This document shows, piece by piece, positions 9,363-16,446 of a stretch of DNA of 23,911 nucleotides. This DNA comes from BJGN01 sp041159865 (GTDB lineage Bacteria > Bacteroidota > Bacteroidia > Chitinophagales > Saprospiraceae): the NCBI GenBank assembly GCA_041159865.1, contig JBEAXK010000012.1, positions 1-23,911 of the forward strand, written 5' to 3'. The notes beneath the pieces are model-generated. The model worked only from the letters and a program-made list of their open reading frames with translations, was not told the origin of the DNA and searched no databases. A program made the translations under genes and the position numbers. Every line of letters starts with the position of its first letter. Position 1 is the stretch's first letter.

Positions 9363-10232
9363 TTGAAAATTTTACATGAATTACCTCCGCTCACTTCGGA
9401 AGATTGCTTTTTAGTTTTTGATAGAAAAAAGAAGTTTTTTGATTTTCCCTTGCATTATCATGAAGAATTCGAACTGAATTTTATCTCGGGCGGAAAGGGG
9501 ACAAAAAGAATAATCGGTGATAGTGAGGAAGAAATTGAAAATTTGGAATTAGTTCTAGTTGGTAAAAATTTACCCCATTGTTGGCTTGAATCACCCAAAC
9601 AGGCTAAGCCAATACACGAAGTTACCATTCAATTTCACCCTGGATTGTTATCTGAAAATTTACTTCAGCGCAATCAATTAATGCCTATTAGGAATTTATT
9701 AGAGAAATCGAGCCGAGGTATTTTATTTAGCCAGGAAACTACGAAAGCGATAGAAGATAAAATCTGCCAATTATCAGTTTTACAAGGATTTGACTCCGTA
9801 TTGACTTTTCTTTCCATCCTTCATCATTTATCCTTAGATAAATCAGAAAAAATATTGGCTTCAGGGGAATATAAAAATTCAACTATTATATCAGATAATG
9901 AACGAATTGAAAAAACACTTACCTATATTAAGTGTAATTACGAAAAAAATATCAGCCTTGAAGAAACGGCTAAAATAATAAATTTGGGACCTGAATCCTT
10001 TTGCAGATTCATAAAAAAAAACACAGGCAAAGGATTTATAGATCATTTACACGAAATTCGAATGAGTCAGGTTTTAAGACTTTTAATTGACACTGACAAC
10101 TCTATTTCTGAAATATCCTACCGTTGTGGTTTTAACAATCTCTCCTTTTTTAACAGATTATTCAAGAAAAAATTTCAATGTACCCCCAAAGAATTCAGAG
10201 AACAACATTACGGAACCAGGGTATTTATTTAG
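9363..10232 (+). CDS. AraC-family transcriptional regulator
   Basis: The protein has 289 residues. The N-terminal half is a cupin-like ligand-binding domain with FPLHYHEEFELNFISGGKG (about 28-46). The C-terminal half (about 180-285) is a double helix-turn-helix with ISLEETAKIINLGPESFCRF and the second-HTH signature ISEISYRCGFNNLSFFNRLF, then CTPKEFRE. The start is TTG at 9363. The frame is closed by a TAA at 9345-9347, and the next Met lies far inside the ligand domain, so TTG gives the usual family start MKILHELPPL. It is divergent from susC, which suggests that it activates or represses susCD in response to a sugar. Its stop codon overlaps the stop of the convergent dehydratase gene. Confidence 0.9.
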   Translation: MKILHELPPLTSEDCFLVFDRKKKFFDFPLHYHEEFELNFISGGKGTKRIIGDSEEEIENLELVLVGKNLPHCWLESPKQAKPIHEVTIQFHPGLLSENLLQRNQLMPIRNLLEKSSRGILFSQETTKAIEDKICQLSVLQGFDSVLTFLSILHHLSLDKSEKILASGEYKNSTIISDNERIEKTLTYIKCNYEKNISLEETAKIINLGPESFCRFIKKNTGKGFIDHLHEIRMSQVLRLLIDTDNSISEISYRCGFNNLSFFNRLFKKKFQCTPKEFREQHYGTRVFI

Positions 10233-11944
10233 TGTGAGTCCTTAGTTACTTTACTACCGGAACCACCTTTCAGAAAATCTAAATCGGCACCTAAATGGGC
10301 TTGTTCCACATGTTTTTGGTGTAAACGAACATATCCTCTGTCCACAATACCGTTGAATTGCGACCTGTTTGCGAGTCTTTGATTTATTTCATCCTGACTC
10401 AGTAAAAGATTTAAACTACGCGCAGGAACATCCAGTTCAATCCAATCACCATCTCGAACAATCGCTAGCGGTCCACCTACTGCCGATTCAGGAGAAACAT
10501 GCAAAATGCAAGTACCGAAGCCAGTTCCGCTCATTCTTCCATCAGAAATACGAACCATATCGCGAACACCTTCAAGTAATAACTTAGGGGGAAGTCCCAG
10601 ATTACCAACTTCAGGCATACCAGGATAACCAACAGGTCCTACTTGTTTCAAAACAAGAACGCTATCGGCTGTCGCGGGTAACTCAGGGTCATTTATTCTA
10701 TTTTTATAATCATCTATATCTTCAAAAACGATAGCTTGCCCTTTGTGCTTCATCAATTCAGGGCTCGCTGCTGAAAGCTTTAATACTGCTCCATCAGGAC
10801 AAAGATTTCCTTTTAAAACAGCTACACCTGAAATAGGATTCACAGGATTTTCAATCGGACTGATAACGCGGGTATCATACGTTTTTGAGGAAACCACATT
10901 TTCTTTAATACTACTGCCATTTACGGTGATAACATTTCCCCTCATGTGTTTGTCTAACTCCTTTAAAACTGCTGGTAAACCACCTGCATAATAAAAATCT
11001 TCCATAAAATATTCACCAGATGGTTGCAAATTCAACAAAAGAGGAATATCCTTAGCTAAATGATTCATGTCATCTAAAGACAAATCAACGCCAATCCGTC
11101 CGGCAATTGCCAGTAAATGAATCACAAAATTAGTAGATCCTCCAATTGCAGTGTTGACAATGATGGCATTTTCAAATGCCTCTCTGGTCAATATTTTTGA
11201 AAGGGTTAAATTTTCTTTTACCATTTCTACAATGCGCATACCTGAGTGATGAGCCAGGACGCGCCTATTTGAATCTACTGCTGGAATAGCGGCATTTCCA
11301 GGCAGGGATAAACCTAAAGATTCCACCATACATGCCATAGTTGAAGCTGTACCCATAACACCACAGTGACCTGCACTCCTGCACATGCCAGCTTCCACCT
11401 CCTGCATATCCTTCTGGGTGATTTCACCCATTCTTTGTGCTTCACTGAAACGCCATAAATCGGAAGTACTGATATTAGTACCTCTATATTTTCCTGTAAG
11501 CATGGGACCTCCACTCACCACTATGGTTGGAATATCAACGCTGCACGCACCCATAACTAAGGAAGGGGTTGTTTTATCACATCCACAAAGAAGAACTACG
11601 CCATCTAATGGATTGGCGCGAATACTTTCTTCGACATCCATGCTTACGAGATTGCGATAAAGCATGGCAGTTGGTTTTATTAATGTTTCTCCTGTTGACA
11701 TAACAGGAAACTCAACAGGAAAACCTCCAGCTTCGTAAATTCCGTTTTTAACCTTTTGAGCCAGTTCTCTAAAATGGGCATTACAAGGAGTAAGTTCACT
11801 CCAAGTGTTACAAATACCAATAACTGGCTTTCCCTCAAAATGATGCGCAGGAATACCCTGATTTTTCATCCAGGCTCTATAGATAATGCCATCTTTACCT
11901 TCTCTGGCAAACCAGTTTCTACTTCTCAAATTATTTGTTTCCAC
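10229..11944 (-). CDS. IlvD/Edd-family dehydratase, sugar-acid (aldonate) dehydratase type
   Basis: It is predicted to dehydrate a sugar acid to a 2-keto-3-deoxy acid in the cytoplasm. It has 571 residues. The iron-sulfur Cys residues are C54 (ELTPCNAHF), C122 (LLCGCDKTTPS) and C194 (SAGHCGVMGTASTM). Metal ligands fit E86, D123, carbamylated K124 and E445, and the catalytic Ser is S472 (SDGRMSGTGFGT). These align at near-constant offset with the residues I recall for Rhizobium L-arabinonate dehydratase (C59/C127/C200, E91, D128, K129, E453, S480), which favours a pentonate/hexonate dehydratase over dihydroxy-acid dehydratase. There are no branched-chain biosynthesis genes nearby. The start is GTG at 11942-11944; an in-frame TGA lies six codons upstream and there is no nearby ATG. 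It is the last gene of the PIG-L/symporter operon, 40 nt after the symporter. The exact substrate is unknown. Confidence 0.88.
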   Translation of the reverse strand: METNNLRSRNWFAREGKDGIIYRAWMKNQGIPAHHFEGKPVIGICNTWSELTPCNAHFRELAQKVKNGIYEAGGFPVEFPVMSTGETLIKPTAMLYRNLVSMDVEESIRANPLDGVVLLCGCDKTTPSLVMGACSVDIPTIVVSGGPMLTGKYRGTNISTSDLWRFSEAQRMGEITQKDMQEVEAGMCRSAGHCGVMGTASTMACMVESLGLSLPGNAAIPAVDSNRRVLAHHSGMRIVEMVKENLTLSKILTREAFENAIIVNTAIGGSTNFVIHLLAIAGRIGVDLSLDDMNHLAKDIPLLLNLQPSGEYFMEDFYYAGGLPAVLKELDKHMRGNVITVNGSSIKENVVSSKTYDTRVISPIENPVNPISGVAVLKGNLCPDGAVLKLSAASPELMKHKGQAIVFEDIDDYKNRINDPELPATADSVLVLKQVGPVGYPGMPEVGNLGLPPKLLLEGVRDMVRISDGRMSGTGFGTCILHVSPESAVGGPLAIVRDGDWIELDVPARSLNLLLSQDEINQRLANRSQFNGIVDRGYVRLHQKHVEQAHLGADLDFLKGGSGSKVTKDSH

Positions 11945-11984
11945 CGTTAATATTTTATCTCAAAATAAGAAAAATTAAACTCTT

Positions 11985-13730
11985 TTACAACTTTTTAAGA
12001 AGCGTCGGGAAAATTTTATTTAGCAATAACGAAATAATCATAACCATGGAACAACCAATTAGATTCAACCAAAGATATCCTATTTTTACCACTATTTCCT
12101 TTCCCCCTAATGTAATGGGTGTTCCAGTTTCATTCAGGTAAAAAAGAACAAGAATCATTAATTCTGTTAATATTGCGGCCCAAAAAACTGCATTCCCCTT
12201 TACCGATTTTAAGAAAAAGCCTACCAAAAAGATACCCAATATGGTACCATAAAAAAGGGAACCCACAATGTTGACAGCCTGAATGAGGTTTTCAAATAAT
12301 CGTGCTGATATTGCAAAGAGGACTGCAATCGCCCCCCATAAAAGAGTGAATGCTTTTGAAATAAAGAGATAATGCTGATCTGTTTGTTCTTTTACAAAAG
12401 ATCGTTTATAAATATCAATAACTGTTGTTGTTGCCAAAGAATTTAATTCGGAGGATGTAGAAGACATGGATGCTGAAAAAATAACCGCCAAGAGTAATCC
12501 TACAATACCCACTGGGAGAAAGTCACGAATAAATGTGATAAAAACATAATCAGTATCTTTAATGGAAGCCGATGGTTGTGCCTTTTTTATAAGCATTGAA
12601 GCCTTTTCCCTCAACTCTTTTTCTTCATTCATCAAATTCTTAACATCCTTTTTACTTCTAGCAATAACTTCCTGATTTTCAGATTTCAGCTGATTAATAT
12701 AGCCATTAATTACTTCTTTTTTTCTGGCAAATAAAATTTCATGCTCCTTATTCAATTCTTCATACTGAAGCGCATAAGTATCATTTTTTTTAATTGCATG
12801 GATATTTCCTTCATTAAAATGGAGGGGACTTTTATTAAACTGGAAGAAAACAAACACTAATACACCCACAAATAAGATTAAAAATTGCATGGGTACTTTT
12901 AACAAACCATTGAACATTAGGCCTAATCTACTTTCTGTCAGCGTTTTTCCAGATAAATATCGTTGGACCTGGGATTGGTCTGTTCCAAAATAACTTAAAA
13001 ATAAAAAAACACCACCAATCATTCCAGACCAAAAAGTATATCTATTTGAAAGATCCCAGGAAAAATCGACCACTTGAAGTTTATCCATTGACCCGGCAAA
13101 GCGAACAGCATCAGTGAAGCTAACATTTTCAGGAAGTTTATAAACAAGCACTAAAGCAGCAATAACCATCCCGACCAAAATGATAACCATTTGATGAAAT
13201 TGAGTTACGCTTACCGCCTTTGTACCTCCAGAAACAGTATATATAGTAACACCAGCACCGAGAACAAGTATGGTTAGGTTTAGTTGCCATCCAAGGATAG
13301 TTGAGAGGATAATAGCTGGTGCAAAAATGGTCAGACCCGCTGCTAATCCCCTTGAAATGAGAAATAAAATGGCCGTAAACGTTCTCGTTGCTAAATTAAA
13401 TCGCCCTTCCAGGTATTCGTAGGCAGTATAGACCTTTAATTTGTAATAGATGGGTAGCACAAATACCGACAAAATGACCATAGCTAAAGGCAGACCAAAA
13501 TAAAACTGGGCAAATCCCATTCCATCTTCATAAGCCTGCCCCGGCGTCGATAAAAAGGTGATGGCACTGGCTTGAGTAGCCATTATGGAAAGGCCTATAG
13601 ACCACCATTTTAAATCATGATCACCTTGAAGATAACTCTGCGTTGTATTTACATTTCGTGTTTTCCATATACCATAAATGATAATGCCAGCGATAGTTCC
13701 TACCAGTACAATCCAATCGATTAAAGCCAT
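11985..13730 (-). CDS. Sodium:solute symporter (SSS/SLC5 family)
   Basis: This is an inner-membrane Na+-coupled transporter of 581 residues with about 13 predicted helices and the LeuT-like fold. It has SYLQGDHDLKWWSIGLS after helix 1, the signature SGGTKAVSVTQFHQ (167-180), the second signature FGTDQSQVQRYLSGK (248-262), and the Ser/Thr-rich sodium-site helix SASMSSTSSELNSLATT (419-435). Residues about 302-393 form a long, very charged, probably coiled-coil loop between helices (repeated E/K with HEILFARKKEVINGYINQLK), which makes it longer than classical members. It probably imports a sugar or sugar acid for the dehydratase encoded 40 nt downstream. A 48-residue membrane protein is encoded 13 nt upstream and may be an accessory subunit. 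Confidence 0.92.
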   Translation of the reverse strand: MALIDWIVLVGTIAGIIIYGIWKTRNVNTTQSYLQGDHDLKWWSIGLSIMATQASAITFLSTPGQAYEDGMGFAQFYFGLPLAMVILSVFVLPIYYKLKVYTAYEYLEGRFNLATRTFTAILFLISRGLAAGLTIFAPAIILSTILGWQLNLTILVLGAGVTIYTVSGGTKAVSVTQFHQMVIILVGMVIAALVLVYKLPENVSFTDAVRFAGSMDKLQVVDFSWDLSNRYTFWSGMIGGVFLFLSYFGTDQSQVQRYLSGKTLTESRLGLMFNGLLKVPMQFLILFVGVLVFVFFQFNKSPLHFNEGNIHAIKKNDTYALQYEELNKEHEILFARKKEVINGYINQLKSENQEVIARSKKDVKNLMNEEKELREKASMLIKKAQPSASIKDTDYVFITFIRDFLPVGIVGLLLAVIFSASMSSTSSELNSLATTTVIDIYKRSFVKEQTDQHYLFISKAFTLLWGAIAVLFAISARLFENLIQAVNIVGSLFYGTILGIFLVGFFLKSVKGNAVFWAAILTELMILVLFYLNETGTPITLGGKEIVVKIGYLWLNLIGCSMVMIISLLLNKIFPTLLKKL

Positions 13731-13743
13731 GGTGACAATTTAT

Positions 13744-13890
13744 TTAAGAGAAAGCTTTAGTGAATAAATAAAACAGAAGGATAAGAAGAGCATGGAAAAC
13801 CAATACAAACAGGTATAATTTATTCCATGTACCCAATATCGGTGGATTATCTTCTTTAATCGTCTCAATCATCGATAATTTATCTTCCAT
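13744..13890 (-). CDS. Small single-pass membrane protein, candidate symporter partner (48 aa)
   Basis: The ATG at 13888-13890 opens a 48-codon frame ending TAA at 13744-13746. The product has a charged soluble N-terminus (MEDKLSMIETIKEDNPPI), then GTWNK, then one strong membrane helix at residues 25-43 (LYLFVLVFHALLILLFYLF) and the short basic tail TKAFS. It starts 4 nt after the PIG-L stop and ends 13 nt before the symporter start, which is tight operon packing. The sequence AAGGA lies just before the ATG. I do not recognise a named family. By position it is analogous to the small subunits that accompany some SSS transporters (such as the DUF4212 or YhdT/PanF pairs), but no homology to those is claimed. 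It is short enough to be missed by gene callers. Confidence 0.72.
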   Translation of the reverse strand: MEDKLSMIETIKEDNPPILGTWNKLYLFVLVFHALLILLFYLFTKAFS

Positions 13891-13894
13891 TCCT

Positions 13895-16408
13895 TTAAGG
13901 TTTAATCTCTTTTCCCATTGAAATCATATTGGCAAATAAGCGAAAAGCGCCAGGAACTCCTGCCGGTAATTCTCTGAAAAAAGAAATACCGCTATATATA
14001 TAATAACCCTTTCCATATTTTGCAACAAGTAAAGCACCATCCAAAGGTTTTTCACCTGGATCATTAAATCTTAAAACAGGCGTAAAGCCAGCATCCCATT
14101 TTCCTGGAAAATACAATCCTCTTTCTTGTTCCCAGCCTTTAAAATCATTTTCCGTTATTTTATTTGGAAAATTTAAGAGCGTATGATTAGGTACCAATAA
14201 AGTAACAGGTGCATCTTCATCTGTAATTCTTTCTCTCGAAATAGTTAGTGGCAAAGGTGCTAACTCCTTTTCCGAAACTTTTAAATCTCCTGTGGTATTA
14301 TACTGAACAATTAAATTTCCACCATTTTCTACGTAATTAAACAAAGCTTTTTGCTTGAATTCAATCCCTTCAACGGTATTATAAGCACGGACACCTAATA
14401 CAACGGCATCAAAAGTCTTTAGATAATCTTCGTTCAGATTATTAACATTAAGCAAAGTAACCTGATAACCCATTTGGGAAAGACTGGCAGGTACAACGTC
14501 CCCTGCACCCATTAAATATCCTATTTTTTCGCCTGATTTTTCCAGATCAATGCGGACAACTTTTGCATTGGACGATAAAAGAACTGTTTGTGCAGGTATG
14601 TGTGCATGCTTGATAATCAACATTTTTTTATCATACGTCTCTCCATCTGTCTTCATGATAACCTTTGCATTCCCTTCAGATTGAAAGTCTGGTGGGGTTA
14701 CCCAAAATGACAGTTCCTTTTCTTCCCCTTTTCTGGTAAATTGAATAGATTGCTCCTTCGGTGAAAAAGTCCAGCCTTCAGGAACATCAAGAGAAACCGT
14801 ACCAGAAAGACCTGTTTTATTAGCCTTAATGACCAATTTCAGAGATTGACTATCTTTTTTTGCAAAAACATTAACAGATTCCTGGAAACTACCTGTGATT
14901 GGTGGAATAATTTCAAATGGTTGATAAACCTCTCCTGCTACAGGATCGTCCATTTTGTAAACTATTTCTGATTCCAAAGAAAAAGGAATTCCTTCAATTA
15001 GATAATTAGCTTTCACTTTTAATGATTTAGGTGTTTCGGGCAAACCTCTTAATTTTTCATCCTTGACGTTGTAAACACCTAAATTCCATTGATCTAAAAG
15101 CCAATAGGGACTCGTTAAAGATATATTTTTTGGAAGTTGAATCTGTTTTGAAAGTTTTAATACCTTGTTATTTGCCATTTCCATGTTCAGTAGGGTATCA
15201 ACCTGAGTTGGTAAAACCTGAAGAGATTGCAAAACCACTTTAACTGGACTTCTGTGAATATATTCTAGTTGAACTTTAATCGTTTCTCCAGGTGTTGCCG
15301 TCGATTCCATAGCCACAGCTTCCTGAAAAAGACCCAATGATTGTTTAATAATAATTTTAAGATCTTTTAATTTTTCTCTTTTCCAATATCCGTCCTCCAG
15401 TTTTTCAAGTTCTTTTAGGGCCAATAACAAATCAGGCAAAACAGCAAAAGGTTTTTCCATACTGAAGTTCGTCTCCACCTTTTTTAGTAAAGTACCTACT
15501 TTTTCAGCCCCTTTTACCCTACTCCATGTGGTATTGATGCCAGCAAACAGTTTATTATTTTCAGGTAAATCCCCTTTTAATAATTCTAAATATTCCGTTT
15601 CTGATCCTCTTACCCCTAAAGAACCAAATCCTTGACTTTTATGCATACTCCGGCTTTCAGCCGCAATTTCATTATTAGATTTTCCAAGTAAAGGATAATA
15701 AACCCCTACCTCAAATTGAAGTAATTTGCTTTTGTCCGCCTCGTCAAATGCCTTTTGACTGCCGTAAAACCACCAAGAAGTATTAAAAAACAATCTTTTG
15801 GGCTGCCACAACGGTAATCTGGATAATTGATTTGGATACACTTTTGGGTCAGCGGCCATATCAAATGCTTCCACACCTAACATGGCAGAAGCAGTATGAT
15901 GTCCATGCGTTTTCCCAGGACTTCTATGATCAAATCGGTTAATAATAATATCGGGTTGCCAATACCTAATCACTGCAATCAAGTCTTCCATCACTTTTTC
16001 CTTTTCCCAGATTCTAAATGTTTCATCTGGATTTTTAGAAAATCCGAAATCATTAGCTCTGGAAAAAAACTGTTTTCCACCGTCTATTTGTCTGGCGCCT
16101 AATAATTCTTGTGTTCTTATGAGACCTAACAATTCTCTGATTTCCGGACTAATTAAATTTTGACCACCGTCTCCTCTTGTTAAGGAAATATAAGCAGTAT
16201 TGGCCTTTTCATAATTTGCTAAATAAGTAATAAGCCTGGTATTTTCATCATCGGGATGAGCTGCCAGATAAAGAACAGAACCGAGGAAGTTTAACTTTTG
16301 AATTTCATGATAAATTTTTGCTGAATTCCATTTCTCTGGAGCCTGTCCATGAAGACCAATAAAAAGAAATAAAGAAAATAAGGATAAGAATAAGGATAGT
16401 TTACGCAT
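13895..16408 (-). CDS. Exported PIG-L-family deacetylase with C-terminal NEW3-like and amidotransferase-like domains
   Basis: It is predicted to be a zinc-dependent N-deacetylase acting outside the cytoplasm, probably on N-acetylated sugars. It has a signal peptide (1-21, ending LHGQ), then a PIG-L (LmbE-like) domain at about 40-300. The zinc motif is AHPDDE (H51, D53, D54), followed by SLTRGDGGQNLI (75-86) and HGHHTAS (H168, H170, H171). The middle region has beta-sandwich character, with GTVSLDVPEGWTFSPKEQSI typical of NPCBM-associated NEW3 domains. The C-terminal 220 residues (GYLMGAGDVVPASLSQMGY, DAVVLGVRAYNT, GGNLIVQYNTTG) resemble a ThuA/class-I glutamine-amidotransferase-like fold. Its 837-residue length is usual for Bacteroidota members. 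It is first in a four-gene minus-strand operon and is divergent from GH57, with 38 nt between the two preferred start codons. Confidence 0.88.
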   Translation of the reverse strand: MRKLSLFLSLFSLFLFIGLHGQAPEKWNSAKIYHEIQKLNFLGSVLYLAAHPDDENTRLITYLANYEKANTAYISLTRGDGGQNLISPEIRELLGLIRTQELLGARQIDGGKQFFSRANDFGFSKNPDETFRIWEKEKVMEDLIAVIRYWQPDIIINRFDHRSPGKTHGHHTASAMLGVEAFDMAADPKVYPNQLSRLPLWQPKRLFFNTSWWFYGSQKAFDEADKSKLLQFEVGVYYPLLGKSNNEIAAESRSMHKSQGFGSLGVRGSETEYLELLKGDLPENNKLFAGINTTWSRVKGAEKVGTLLKKVETNFSMEKPFAVLPDLLLALKELEKLEDGYWKREKLKDLKIIIKQSLGLFQEAVAMESTATPGETIKVQLEYIHRSPVKVVLQSLQVLPTQVDTLLNMEMANNKVLKLSKQIQLPKNISLTSPYWLLDQWNLGVYNVKDEKLRGLPETPKSLKVKANYLIEGIPFSLESEIVYKMDDPVAGEVYQPFEIIPPITGSFQESVNVFAKKDSQSLKLVIKANKTGLSGTVSLDVPEGWTFSPKEQSIQFTRKGEEKELSFWVTPPDFQSEGNAKVIMKTDGETYDKKMLIIKHAHIPAQTVLLSSNAKVVRIDLEKSGEKIGYLMGAGDVVPASLSQMGYQVTLLNVNNLNEDYLKTFDAVVLGVRAYNTVEGIEFKQKALFNYVENGGNLIVQYNTTGDLKVSEKELAPLPLTISRERITDEDAPVTLLVPNHTLLNFPNKITENDFKGWEQERGLYFPGKWDAGFTPVLRFNDPGEKPLDGALLVAKYGKGYYIYSGISFFRELPAGVPGAFRLFANMISMGKEIKP

Positions 16409-16446
16409 GGGTGATTACTTTTACAACCTCAATATTACAAAATATT

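Noticed and set aside
9350..9365. TTATTTTG before araC as a -7 promoter element
   Set aside because: It overlaps the TTG start codon and has T instead of A at the second position, so it cannot serve as a normal promoter for this gene.
16411..16446. GTG at 16411 as the start of the GH57 gene
   Set aside because: It adds 12 residues with no family similarity and would nearly touch the divergent PIG-L start. The ATG at 16447 gives the usual short lead-in to HGHFYQPPREN.
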